Source: Oscillospiraceae bacterium
GTDB lineage: Bacteria; Bacillota_A; Clostridia; Oscillospirales; Oscillospiraceae
Length of the DNA stretch: 37,166 nt
Assembly: GCA_017539885.1 (NCBI GenBank)
Contig: JAFYCC010000042.1
Span: 1-37,166 of the forward strand
Direction of reading: 5' to 3'
Below are positions 1 through 7,937 of the stretch, one piece after another. Position 1 is the stretch's first letter; every line of letters starts with the position of its first letter. The position numbers and the translations under genes are program-made. A model generated the notes under the pieces. It worked only from the letters and a program-made list of their open reading frames with translations. It had not been told where the DNA came from and did no database searches.

Positions 1-1
1 A

Positions 2-268
2 CCTACAGACGCTGTGCTCTCGATCGTTTATCTCTGCCTGATGTGTTCAGCGCTGTGCAACTTCCTTCAGACTTTTGGTCAGAAGCACACGCCGGCTTCG
101 GAAACAGCGATCCTGATGACGCTGGAATCTGTTTTCGGCGCGGCGTTCTCTGCGCTGTTCTTTCATGAGCGCTTCAGCGCAAGACTCCTGATCGGTTTTG
201 CGTTAATCTTTATCGCCGTTGTTCTTTCCGAGACGAAACTGTCGTTCCTGCACAAAAGCCAGACATAA
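2..268 (+). CDS. EamA/DMT-family permease, C-terminal fragment
   Basis: This is the C-terminal end of a drug/metabolite-transporter (DMT, EamA) membrane protein; the 5' part lies outside the window. The frame is open from base 2 with no stop. The visible part has the pattern of the second EamA repeat: a hydrophobic helix, then a segment with PASETAILMTLESVFGA, then FFHERFS and a last helix GFALIFIAVVLSE, ending in a short basic tail. That order (conserved Pro/Glu before a helix, then an E-R-x-S loop, then the final helix) is typical of the family, which exports or imports small metabolites. The substrate cannot be told. It converges with purB, and a hairpin lies between them. Confidence 0.8.
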   Translation, partial: PTDAVLSIVYLCLMCSALCNFLQTFGQKHTPASETAILMTLESVFGAAFSALFFHERFSARLLIGFALIFIAVVLSETKLSFLHKSQT

Positions 269-270
269 AA

Positions 271-306
271 AGAGCCGCCGTCCAAACGGGCAGCGGCTTT
301 CCCTTT
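271..306. terminator. Terminator between convergent genes
   Basis: The arms AGCCGC (273-278) and GCGGCT (293-298) pair, with an inner CCGT/ACGG extension. A T-rich run follows on the + strand. It sits immediately after the permease stop and 6 bp before the purB stop, so it probably serves the permease transcript and possibly both. Confidence 0.7.
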
Positions 307-311
307 GTAAT

Positions 312-1745
312 TCAGACTTTGAGTTCCGAGGCTTCTGTACGAAGGAATTGTTTATACTTTTCAAGAACTGGACGCACACAGCCGTCGAGGAAATCCGACA
401 CCTGCTGAGGTGCGCGGCCGATATAAGCTTCAGGAACAAGCTTTTCCCGGATCTGCTCTTCCGTCAGACCGAACATCGGATCAGATGCGATGCGGGATAC
501 GAGATCGTTCGGCAATCCCTGCTCCTTGACAACGGCTCCGGCGGCGATGGAATGGATTCGGATCCTCTCATGAAGCTGCTGGCGGTCTCCGCCAAGCTTT
601 ACGGCATCCATCATGATGTTCTCCGTGGCCATAAAGGGCAGTTCTTCCATGATATGCCGACGGATGACCTTGTCAAACACCTTCAGGCCGGCAGTTACGT
701 TTCTGCAGATATTCAAGATCGCATCTGTAGCAAGGAAGGCCTCCGGTACGGAAATCCGCTTGTTCGCGCTGTCATCGAGAGTGCGCTCAAACCACTGCGC
801 AGAAGCCGTTACAGCGGGATTTGCGGCATCCGCCATAACATAACGAGCCAAAGAACAGATTCGTTCACAGCGCATCGGGTTTCGTTTGTAAGGCATTGCG
901 GAGGAGCCGATCTGTTTCCCTTCAAAAGGTTCCTCGACTTCTTTTAGATGAGACAGGAGGCGGATGTCCGTGGCAAACTTGCTTGCCGTCTGCGCGATCC
1001 CGGAGAGTACGGACAGCACCTGGTAGTCCGTTTTCCGCGAATATGTCTGACCGGAAACGGGAACGACTTGATCGAATCCCATCTCCTCGGCAATCATTGC
1101 CTCCATACGGCGGATCTTTTCCTGATCGCCGTCAAAAAGCTCCATAAAACTGGCCTGTGTTCCGGTCGTACCCTTGCTGCCGAGCAGCCGGAGAGTCCCG
1201 ATCCTGTGCTCCGTCTCTTCAAGATCGGAAAGAAAGTCATTGAGCCAGAGGCTGGCTCGTTTTCCGACGGTCGTCAGTTGAGCCGGCTGGAAATGCGTAA
1301 AGCCGAGCGTCGGCATGTCCTTGTATCTATCCGCGAAATCCGCGAGCTGCGCGATCACGTTCACAAGTCCAGTACGAATGAGTTCCAGTCCTTCACGCAT
1401 GAGAATGATGTCCGTGTTGTCACCGACGTAGCAGCTCGTCGCGCCGAGATGAATGATCGGCATGGCGCTTGGCGCCGCCTTGCCGAACGCATGAACATGC
1501 GCCATCACGTCATGACGCAGACGCTTTTCCATCTCGGCTGCATACTCGTAGTCGATGTCGTATATATGCGCTTCCATCTCCGCGATCTGTTCGTCAGTGA
1601 TTGCAAGCCCGAGCTTCTGTTCTGCGCGCGCGAGCGCAATCCACAGCTTTCGCCATGTCGAGAATTTCTTGTCAGGGGAGAACAGATACAGCATCTCGTC
1701 GCTCGCGTAGCGAGATGCCAGCGGGCTTTCGTATTGGTTCGTCAT
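312..1745 (-). CDS. purB: Adenylosuccinate lyase (eukaryote-like type)
   Basis: This enzyme cleaves SAICAR to AICAR plus fumarate and adenylosuccinate to AMP plus fumarate in purine synthesis. The protein has 477 aa and belongs to the fumarase/aspartase superfamily. The N terminus (SPLASRYAS, then a FSTWRKLW segment) resembles the animal-type ADSL rather than the shorter Bacillus PurB. The catalytic histidine region is GFTHFQPAQ (about residue 151), and the signature loop GSSAMPYKRNP is at about 280-290. The ATG start has a GAGGTG ribosome binding site 5 bp upstream. A hairpin with a T-run lies only about 15 bp before the start, leaving no room for a normal promoter in the gap, so expression probably depends on read-through or on a promoter further upstream. 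Confidence 0.95.
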   Translation of the reverse strand: MTNQYESPLASRYASDEMLYLFSPDKKFSTWRKLWIALARAEQKLGLAITDEQIAEMEAHIYDIDYEYAAEMEKRLRHDVMAHVHAFGKAAPSAMPIIHLGATSCYVGDNTDIILMREGLELIRTGLVNVIAQLADFADRYKDMPTLGFTHFQPAQLTTVGKRASLWLNDFLSDLEETEHRIGTLRLLGSKGTTGTQASFMELFDGDQEKIRRMEAMIAEEMGFDQVVPVSGQTYSRKTDYQVLSVLSGIAQTASKFATDIRLLSHLKEVEEPFEGKQIGSSAMPYKRNPMRCERICSLARYVMADAANPAVTASAQWFERTLDDSANKRISVPEAFLATDAILNICRNVTAGLKVFDKVIRRHIMEELPFMATENIMMDAVKLGGDRQQLHERIRIHSIAAGAVVKEQGLPNDLVSRIASDPMFGLTEEQIREKLVPEAYIGRAPQQVSDFLDGCVRPVLEKYKQFLRTEASELKV

Positions 1746-1759
1746 ATTTGCACCTCAAC

Positions 1760-1791
1760 AAAAGCGCGGACGGCGCTGCTGCGTCGTCCGC
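1760..1791 (-). terminator. Hairpin with T-run wedged between the P-loop gene and purB
   Basis: The arms GCGGACG (1766-1772) and CGTCCGC (1785-1791) form a GC-rich stem. Read on the minus strand it is followed by GCTTTTGTTG. It fills most of the 56-bp gap, ending just upstream of the purB ribosome binding site, so it could be a terminator or an attenuator. Confidence 0.65.
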
Positions 1792-1801
1792 GGCGTTATA
1801 T

Positions 1802-2224
1802 TCAGATTCGATACTTGCGGATCGCTTCGCTGACCGTATCTGGATCAGCGGTCGCGCTGATCGTGAACTTGATGTTCTGCTGCTCGCTGAAAGCGTCCAG
1901 CCAGGCAAGAAGCTCCTCAGTTGCCTTCATATCCGAAGGATCGATGATCTTGAAGAAGTTGTCAATGAATACGTGCGTTATATCATAATTACCAGCGTGC
2001 AGCCCGGAGATGAATCCCTTGAAGAAGTCGTGGCTGTTAAACAGGTAATCGCTGGCGTGGATAAGTCGGGCCTGATAGGGGATATCAAACGTAAGATCCT
2101 TCTTTTTTTCCAGGCAGACCACGTCTCCGTGCTCTTCCTCCACGGCCTGCCTTACCATATCGACAAGTCGTTTGGTCTTTCCGGACCCTTTCAGTCCCAT
2201 GATTATCTGAACCAACGAAATCAC
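1802..2224 (-). CDS. Small P-loop NTPase-like protein of unknown function
   Basis: I do not recognise a named family. The protein has about 140 aa. It carries a Walker A motif, GLKGSGKTK, right at the N terminus and a Walker B-like strand, ITHVFIDNF, near residue 90, so it probably binds a nucleotide. There is no transmembrane segment and no second domain. The start is uncertain. A GTG at 2224 lies only one base after the AAAGGA ribosome binding site; a TTG three codons in, or the ATG directly before Walker A, would have better spacing. It has its own good promoter upstream (2280-2308) and lies ahead of purB in the same direction, which hints at co-transcription, not at a shared pathway. It could be a regulatory or nucleotide-sensing protein, but this is not supported by anything else visible. 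Confidence 0.7.
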   Translation of the reverse strand: MISLVQIIMGLKGSGKTKRLVDMVRQAVEEEHGDVVCLEKKKDLTFDIPYQARLIHASDYLFNSHDFFKGFISGLHAGNYDITHVFIDNFFKIIDPSDMKATEELLAWLDAFSEQQNIKFTISATADPDTVSEAIRKYRI

Positions 2225-2279
2225 GTCCTTTGCATTTTATTTGTTGCCTGCGCGGCAGGGAAGTATTCTGTATGAATTT

Positions 2280-2308
2280 ATTGTACCATTGATGCGGACG
2301 TACTGCAA
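2280..2308 (-). promoter_or_regulatory. Sigma-A-type promoter of the P-loop gene
   Basis: On the minus strand, -35 TTGCAG (2303-2308), a 17-bp spacer and -10 TACAAT (2280-2285). It lies about 55 bp upstream of the reading frame. Confidence 0.6.
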
Positions 2309-2376
2309 TCTAAAATAACAGATTCCCGCAATTTTAGCATTATGCCGAATCTGCCGAGCCGCAGACCGTCATTGTG

Positions 2377-3675
2377 TCAATTTGTGCCCTCAGCCGGTCT
2401 GGCAAGGAGCTTGAACATGTTTTTCTTATATGCCTCAACGCCAGGCTGATTGAAGGGGTTTATTCCCAGCATATATCCCGAGATCGCGCACGCGACTTCG
2501 AAGAAACATACAAGTTCGGCAAAGCCGACTTCGTCCATGGATCCGGCAAGTATACTTATGTTTGGAACGCCACCGGCGACGTGCGCATTCCGGACGGCCT
2601 GTTCTGCTGTCTTATTCACAAAATCGAAGTATTTTCCGGCAAGATAATTCAATCCGTCCCTGTCGCCGATCTCAAAGGGAATCTTCAGATCGCTGCCTGG
2701 ATCTCCGAAGCGGACGACGGTCTCCATTAAGCAACGAGGGCCGTCCTGAACATACTGCCCCATCGAATGAAGGTCGGCGCTGTATTCGAGGGAAGCAGGG
2801 AAGATGCCTACGCCGTTTTTGCCTTCGCTCTCACCGAAAAGCTGTTTCCACCACTCGGCCATATAACGGAATGACGGTTCATAACAGGCAAGCAATTCAA
2901 TCGTTTTTCCGGTTGCATACAGATTCTGCCTCGCGCACGCATATTGCCATGCCGGATTAGCAGGAGAAGCCTTTCCCAGCAGCTGCATTGACTCGGCGGC
3001 AGAAGAAACGATTTTTTCCACGTCAATGCCGGCGCATGCGAGTGGAAGCAGGCCGACAGGGGAGAGCACGCTGTACCGGCCGCCCACATCGTCCGGAAGA
3101 GAGAGGCTTTCATAGTTTTCAGCTTCGGCAATCGAACGCAGCACGCCGCCGGAGACTCCCGTAGTGGCAAATATGCGCTTGCGTGCGCCAGCTGTTCCGT
3201 ATTTTTTCTCAAGAAGAGACTTAAACAGGCGGAAAGACAATGCAGGTTCAAGCGTAGATCCTGATTTCGATATTACATTGATTGAAAAGTCCCTGTCTCC
3301 GATCAGTGCGACGATCTCGGACAGAGCGCGCGGGGAGAGTGTGTTGCCGACAAAATAGATATCCGGTGTATTCTTTTCAAGCAGATTGTAATTTGGAGAA
3401 CGCATCAGTTCCAGACCGGCTCGAGCGCCGAGATAAGAGCCGCCGATGCCGATCACCACCAACACTTCGGACTGGTTACGGATCTTGTTCGAAGCGGCAA
3501 GAACGGGTTTCAATCCCCCCTCAAGCATATCTGCGGGGAGCCTGAGCCAGCCGGTGAATTCGCTGCCTTCGCCGGAGCGCTCCATAAGTGTGCGATGTGC
3601 CGAAGCGACTGCCGAATAGTCCATCGCGGAGACGTCAACAAAGCTCTCAATGCCGTCCAGATTCACCTGAATCAT
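2377..3675 (-). CDS. pgi: Glucose-6-phosphate isomerase
   Basis: This enzyme interconverts glucose-6-phosphate and fructose-6-phosphate in glycolysis in the cytoplasm. The protein has 432 aa, close to the Firmicutes form (about 450). Visible family features are the sugar-phosphate strand VLVVIGIGGSYLGARAG, the serine loop SKSGSTLEPA, the first PGI signature DDVGGRYSVLSPVGLLPL, and the active-site segment with SADLHSMGQYVQDG. The ATG start has GAGGGA 6 bp upstream. A possible -10 element (TATAGA, minus strand, 3737-3742) and a small inverted repeat (AGAATC 3713-3718, GATTCT 3723-3728) lie in its leader. It appears to be a single-gene unit. Confidence 0.95.
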   Translation of the reverse strand: MIQVNLDGIESFVDVSAMDYSAVASAHRTLMERSGEGSEFTGWLRLPADMLEGGLKPVLAASNKIRNQSEVLVVIGIGGSYLGARAGLELMRSPNYNLLEKNTPDIYFVGNTLSPRALSEIVALIGDRDFSINVISKSGSTLEPALSFRLFKSLLEKKYGTAGARKRIFATTGVSGGVLRSIAEAENYESLSLPDDVGGRYSVLSPVGLLPLACAGIDVEKIVSSAAESMQLLGKASPANPAWQYACARQNLYATGKTIELLACYEPSFRYMAEWWKQLFGESEGKNGVGIFPASLEYSADLHSMGQYVQDGPRCLMETVVRFGDPGSDLKIPFEIGDRDGLNYLAGKYFDFVNKTAEQAVRNAHVAGGVPNISILAGSMDEVGFAELVCFFEVACAISGYMLGINPFNQPGVEAYKKNMFKLLARPAEGTN

Positions 3676-3932
3676 TCTTATTCCCTCACATTTCAGGAAT
3701 CATTGTCCGCAAAGAATCTGCGGATTCTGTATGTATTCTATAACAGTGCGACCTTCTTTGCAAGCAAAACACCGCAAAATCAGTCATGAAGCAATGAATC
3801 CATGTGCTGTAGCGCAGTTTTTTCCCCACAAAAAGCAGAATCAATGGACAAACAGCTAAAAAATGCCCCATTCTTCAACTTTGTCGATAACGCTGCCTGT
3901 AAACTGTTCCGATAAATGTCGAAGGAGGAAAA

Positions 3933-3956
3933 ATGGATATCATTATCTGCTTGTAA
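3933..3956 (+). other. Possible 7-codon leader ORF with a strong ribosome binding site
   Basis: AAGGAGG at about 3922-3928 is followed after 4 bases by ATG and a frame that reads MDIIICL and stops. The stop region lies within an inverted repeat (ATCTGC, 7 bases, GCAGAT). It could be a leader peptide or the remains of a lost gene. No coding gene follows on this strand. Confidence 0.25.
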
Positions 3957-4195
3957 CGCAGATTACAGACAACATAACTGCATTCCCGTTTCTGTAAGTT
4001 ATGGATTATTCATTCGAATATTGCATATCACATTTTTCGTCACAGTATAAAAACTGACGCAATATCAAGCTTTCCAACACTTTCAACAGGTTTTTCAACA
4101 CAGGGAACACGCGACATATAAAGCGGAGTATTCACTATTTATTGACATAATCTGCTTTAAGAACCCCAACATATTCTGTTTCAGAACAAACGAAT

Positions 4196-4230
4196 AGCGC
4201 ATCGGGTATTGCCGCCGATGCGCTTTTGTA
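4196..4230 (+). terminator. Terminator-like hairpin
   Basis: Perfect 10-bp arms, AGCGCATCGG region (4196-4205) and CCGATGCGCT (4215-4224), are followed on the + strand by TTTGTATTATT. It could terminate the desulfurase transcript on the minus strand, but the T-rich tail is better on the + strand, which has no known gene. Confidence 0.55.
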
Positions 4231-4262
4231 TTATTATTGTGGATACCAGACTGCCGGCGGCC

Positions 4263-5402
4263 TCATCGAAGTACCGGGAACAGTTCGCTGTGCGCCTGAG
4301 CCAGACACGCTGCGAGTGTTTCCGCTTCTTCAAGGCTGCTGTATCGGGAAAGGCCTATCCTAAGTGCTCCGTCAATCTGAGAAGGCTTGAGTTTCATGGC
4401 CTCAAGGACATGGCTGCGAGCGCCTTTCTTACACGCAGAGCTTTTGGAGACGAAGATATTCCGCGACTCCAGATAATTCATAAGGACCTCGCTCTTGTAG
4501 CCGGGAAGGGAAATGCTGAGAATATGCGGTGCTCCGCCTCGGATTATATAGACATCCGGGATTCTCTCACGGAGTGAATCAATCAGATACTCGCGCAGCT
4601 TCATCATGTTTGTTACGGAATCGCGCATCGTTTCCGCCCCGAGTCTCGCCGCAGTGGCAAAGGCGGTGATCATCGGTACTGCCTCTGTTCCAGCGCGGCG
4701 TCCGCTTTCCTGAGATCCGCCGTTAAGATATGACGGAATGCGCAGTCCGTTTCGGATATAAAGCGCACCGATGCCTTTCGGCGCATGGATCTTGTGTCCA
4801 GATATGCTGATCAAGTCCGCTCCGAGTGTTTTTGCCTGAAAAGGCACCTTCAAGAATGCCTGAACTGCGTCAGTATGCAGCAGGGCACGGCTGTTTTTGG
4901 CGTGCAGCATCTGGGAAATGCTGTGCACATCTGTGACGCCGCCTGTCTCGTTGTTGACCAACATAAGGCTGACCAGAGCCGTATCAGGGCGCAGAGCGGC
5001 CTCTACGGAGCTGACAGAAACCGAGCCGTCGCGTTCCGGCTCCAGCCAGGTAATCTCCCAGCCCTGCTTTTCAAGCAGAGCCGCTGATTTCCGCACGGCA
5101 TCGTGCTCCGCCAGCGAAGTGATCATATGTTTTCCGACGCGGAAGTTTGCCTGTGCCGCACCGTTGATTGCCCAGTTGTCGCTTTCCGTACCGCCAGAGG
5201 TAAATACAAGCGTGTCTGAGGTACAGCCCAGTGCTGCAGATATGTCTTCCCGAGCGGAATCGAGAAGTGCCTTTGCCTCGCGTCCGAGCGTATGCGTTGA
5301 GCTTGGGTTTCCGTATGTTTCCGTCATGGCGTGCATTGCCGCTTCCGCCGCTTCCGGACAGACCCGCGTTGTAGCCGCGTTATCAAAATAAATCCGATCC
5401 AT
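4263..5402 (-). CDS. NifS/IscS-like cysteine desulfurase
   Basis: This PLP enzyme removes sulfur from cysteine, leaving a persulfide for Fe-S clusters or tRNA thiolation. The protein has 379 aa, normal for the class-V aminotransferase NifS group. It starts with YFDNAATT; the LAEH histidine is at about 100, the PLP lysine is in SGHKIHAPKG (Lys204), and the active cysteine is in SSACKKG (Cys324). The RRAGTE motif is at about 235-240. No IscU follows it. It is transcribed divergently from mtaB, a Fe-S methylthiotransferase needing sulfur, which makes a supply role for that or another thiolation enzyme plausible but unproven. The start ATG has GAGGTC about 6 bp upstream. Confidence 0.93.
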   Translation of the reverse strand: MDRIYFDNAATTRVCPEAAEAAMHAMTETYGNPSSTHTLGREAKALLDSAREDISAALGCTSDTLVFTSGGTESDNWAINGAAQANFRVGKHMITSLAEHDAVRKSAALLEKQGWEITWLEPERDGSVSVSSVEAALRPDTALVSLMLVNNETGGVTDVHSISQMLHAKNSRALLHTDAVQAFLKVPFQAKTLGADLISISGHKIHAPKGIGALYIRNGLRIPSYLNGGSQESGRRAGTEAVPMITAFATAARLGAETMRDSVTNMMKLREYLIDSLRERIPDVYIIRGGAPHILSISLPGYKSEVLMNYLESRNIFVSKSSACKKGARSHVLEAMKLKPSQIDGALRIGLSRYSSLEEAETLAACLAQAHSELFPVLR

Positions 5403-5425
5403 GTCACGACCTCGATTCTTTGCAT

Positions 5426-5454
5426 ATTCTAAAAGAAAGCGTACATAATGTCAA
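5426..5454 (-). promoter_or_regulatory. Promoter of the cysteine desulfurase gene, overlapping the mtaB start
   Basis: On the minus strand, -35 TTGACA (5449-5454), exactly 17 bp, then -10 TAGAAT (5426-5431). The -35 box lies inside the first codons of the divergent mtaB gene. Confidence 0.65.
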
Positions 5455-6761
5455 TGAAATTCAAATTCCACACTCTTGGCTGTAAAGTGAATCAATATGA
5501 GACTCAAGCCATGGAAGCATTGCTTCGTCAGCGTGGCCATGAGCCGACAGAAGGCGAGGCGGACGCTGTCATAATCAACACCTGCGCCGTCACCGCAGAG
5601 AGTTCACGTAAATCCAGGCAGGCCGTTCGCCGCTTGCGGGCAGAGAATCCGAATTCCGTGATTGCCGTTTGCGGATGCTACTCGCAGATCAGTCCTGAAG
5701 AGGCATCAGGGCTTGAGGCGGACATCGTCTTCGGAAGCGGACAGAGAAATGAATTGCTTGATGCCCTCGAGCTTGCTGTTGCCGCACGTGACACTGAGCA
5801 GGCAGACTCGCAGTGCGTCTCGATCGACGACCCTTTTCAGCGGAGACTCTTCGAAGAGTCGCCGGCAGGTTCCGTCTCAGGCAGAACTCGCGCAATGCTG
5901 AAAATTGAAGACGGCTGTGACAATTTCTGTACCTACTGTGTGATTCCGTATGCACGCGGACGAGTGCGCAGCCTGCCTCCGGAGCGTGCGGCAGCTCAGG
6001 CTGCAGCGCTAGAGAGTCAGGGATATCGTGAGCTTGTCATAACCGGAATCGAAATCTCTTCTTACGGCAAGGACCTCAAACGGGACGGATGTCGGCTGTA
6101 TCTTGCAGACGTGATAGAGGCAATCTCAAAAGCCGCGCCAGCCACAAGGCTTCGGCTGGGATCGCTGGAGCCGACGATCGTTACGGAAGAATTCTGTACC
6201 AGGCTTTCCGCACTTGGAAATGTATGTCCGCACTTCCATCTGTCCCTGCAGAGCGGATGCGACAAGACCCTGGCAAATATGCACAGGAAGTATGATTCAG
6301 CCGCTTTTTATAACGCTGTCGTGCGGCTTCGCGACGCATTTCCCGGCTGTGCTCTGACCGCTGATATGATCACCGGCTTTCCCGGCGAAACAGAGGAGGA
6401 TCACGCCGAAGCTCTGCGGTTCATCCGCAAATGCGGATTCTCCGATATGCATATTTTTCCGTATTCAGAACGACCCGGAACGCCTGCAGCATCGATGGAA
6501 GGTCGTATTCTGCACCGTGTCCGCTCCGACCGCGCGCACCAGGCGCAGCAAGTTGCGGACGAAATGAAAAGGGAATACCTGCACTCCTGTATTGGAAAGA
6601 CTCTCTCCGTACTGTTTGAGACAGAAGAAAACGGCATATCATACGGTCATTCCGGGAACTATTGCCTTGTCGGGGCGGAAGGAACGGGCTTGCGCGGACT
6701 TGTGGAGAATGTAAAAATCACGGGAGTATCAGGGGAAAACCTTGTCGGATTATTAGTTTGA
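5448..6761 (+). CDS. mtaB: tRNA t6A37 methylthiotransferase MtaB
   Basis: This radical-SAM enzyme turns t6A at position 37 of ANN-decoding tRNAs into ms2t6A. The protein has 437 aa. The N-terminal MTTase domain starts with the MtaB hallmark LGCKVNQYE and carries cluster cysteines 12, 46 and 77. The radical-SAM core has CDNFCTYC (Cys157, 161, 164) in the context YARGRVRS, followed by ITGIEISSYGKD. A C-terminal TRAM-like domain for tRNA binding completes it. LGCKVNQYE separates it from MiaB and RimO. The ribosome binding site is weak (AAAAGAAAG), and a second ATG two codons in is possible. The divergent neighbour is a cysteine desulfurase. Confidence 0.93.
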   Translation: MSMKFKFHTLGCKVNQYETQAMEALLRQRGHEPTEGEADAVIINTCAVTAESSRKSRQAVRRLRAENPNSVIAVCGCYSQISPEEASGLEADIVFGSGQRNELLDALELAVAARDTEQADSQCVSIDDPFQRRLFEESPAGSVSGRTRAMLKIEDGCDNFCTYCVIPYARGRVRSLPPERAAAQAAALESQGYRELVITGIEISSYGKDLKRDGCRLYLADVIEAISKAAPATRLRLGSLEPTIVTEEFCTRLSALGNVCPHFHLSLQSGCDKTLANMHRKYDSAAFYNAVVRLRDAFPGCALTADMITGFPGETEEDHAEALRFIRKCGFSDMHIFPYSERPGTPAASMEGRILHRVRSDRAHQAQQVADEMKREYLHSCIGKTLSVLFETEENGISYGHSGNYCLVGAEGTGLRGLVENVKITGVSGENLVGLLV

Positions 6762-6786
6762 ATTGCCGCAAGGAAAGTGGTATGAT
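6758..6786 (+). promoter_or_regulatory. Promoter of the serC-serA operon
   Basis: -35 TTGAAT (6758-6763, overlapping the mtaB stop), 17-bp spacer, and -10 TATGAT (6781-6786) preceded by TGG (extended -10). Transcription would start near 6793, inside a tandem repeat. Confidence 0.6.
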
Positions 6787-6806
6787 ATTCACAATATATT
6801 CACAAT
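6785..6806 (+). repeat. Exact 11-bp tandem repeat at the serC transcription start
   Basis: ATATTCACAAT occurs twice back to back (6785-6795 and 6796-6806). It covers the predicted transcription start region, so it may be an operator, one helical turn per copy. The bound factor is unknown. Confidence 0.6.
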
Positions 6807-6845
6807 TCATTCGTGAAGACGGATTATGGACAGGAGGTAACCGAT

Positions 6846-7937
6846 ATGAGCAGAGAAAACGTTTTCAATTTTTCCGCCGGACCATCCATGCTGCCGTTAT
6901 CCGCGCTTGAGAGCGCCCGCGCGGACTTGCTGGACTATGCAGGTTCCGGCATGTCCGTAATGGAAATGAGTCACCGAAGCAGTATTTATCAGAAGATCTT
7001 CGATGAGACGAAAGCCAAACTCAAGGCAGCTCTGCACGTGCCGGATACACATGAGATTCTGTTTCTGCAGGGCGGCGCCAGCACACAGTTCTCCATGGTA
7101 CCGTTGAATCTGATGGGCGAGAACGGTTGTGCAGATTATGCTCTGACCGGCAATTTTTCTACGATTGCAGCCAAGGAGGCCAGGAAATACGGCCGTGTCA
7201 ACGTTGCCGCAACCACAGAGTCCTGCAACCATACACGGATCCCGAAGCAGTCTGAGCTCGTTCTGACCCCTGAAGCTTCCTATTTCCATTACTGTGCAAA
7301 CAACACGATTTTCGGAACTGAATGGAAGTATGTTCCGGAGACCGGAAGTGTGCCGCTCGTGTGCGATATGTCTTCCGACATCCTGTCGAAACCTGTGGAT
7401 GTGTCACGCTACGGGATTATTTACGCAGGCGCACAGAAAAACATGGCGCCATCCGGTGTTACCGTTGTTATCATCGACAAGAAGCTTGCCGGACATGAAC
7501 TGCCGATAACGCCGCTGATGCTCAGCTACAAGCTGATGATCGACAAGGATTCCATGTATAACACGCCGCCGTGCTGGTGCATATACATGCTCGGACTTAC
7601 GCTAGACTGGCTGCAGGCGCAGGGCGGGGTGGAAGGTATGGAGGTCATTAAGCGTGAGCGTGCAAAGCTCCTGTATGACTACCTCGACGAAAGCAAACTT
7701 TTCCACGGCTGTGCGGAGCCCGATGATCGCAGCGACATGAACGTGACGTTCCGTACGGACAGCGATGAGACGGATAAAGAGTTCGTTGCTGCCGCCACAG
7801 CGCGCGGCATGCTGAACCTGAAGGGGCATCGGCTTGTTGGCGGACTCCGCGCGTCCATTTACAATGCGATGCCTGTTGAGGGCGTCAAAACTCTGGTTGA
7901 ATTCATGAAAGAGTTTGAGGTGAGCAAACGTGTATAA
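6846..7937 (+). CDS. serC: Phosphoserine aminotransferase
   Basis: This enzyme transfers an amino group from glutamate to 3-phosphohydroxypyruvate, the second step of serine synthesis; it needs PLP. The frame is open from a GTG at 6813, but AGGAGG at 6832-6837 with 8-bp spacing points to the ATG at 6846, giving 363 aa, the usual length. The product starts NVFNFSAGPSMLP, has MSVMEMSHRS, the QGGAST phosphate loop at about 75-80, and the PLP lysine in GAQKNMAPSG (Lys198). The gene overlaps serA by 8 bp, so the two are translated from one message. The promoter and tandem repeat upstream suggest dedicated control. Confidence 0.95.
   Translation: MSRENVFNFSAGPSMLPLSALESARADLLDYAGSGMSVMEMSHRSSIYQKIFDETKAKLKAALHVPDTHEILFLQGGASTQFSMVPLNLMGENGCADYALTGNFSTIAAKEARKYGRVNVAATTESCNHTRIPKQSELVLTPEASYFHYCANNTIFGTEWKYVPETGSVPLVCDMSSDILSKPVDVSRYGIIYAGAQKNMAPSGVTVVIIDKKLAGHELPITPLMLSYKLMIDKDSMYNTPPCWCIYMLGLTLDWLQAQGGVEGMEVIKRERAKLLYDYLDESKLFHGCAEPDDRSDMNVTFRTDSDETDKEFVAAATARGMLNLKGHRLVGGLRASIYNAMPVEGVKTLVEFMKEFEVSKRV

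Larger units (their letters stand above)
3676..4262. other. AT-rich 587-bp gap between pgi and the cysteine desulfurase gene
   Basis: This is the longest gene-free stretch in the window. It holds the pgi leader, a strong ribosome binding site followed by a 7-codon frame (3933-3956), an inverted repeat ATCTGC/GCAGAT around the end of that frame, CATAACT/AGTTATG arms just after it, a run of CAACA-type repeats near 4070-4100, two DnaA-box-like 9-mers (3882-3890 and 4238-4246, each 8 of 9), and a + strand hairpin with T-rich tail (4196-4230). I recognise no known RNA family in it. Confidence 0.5.

Noticed and set aside
219..947. Long + strand frame antisense to purB
   Set aside because: It overlaps purB fully, has no ribosome binding site and its product shows no family pattern; it is a by-product of codon bias. 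The same holds for other long frames antisense to genes, for example 948-1988, 7903-9216, 10566-11441, 12059-13219, 26006-27145 and 28226-29608.
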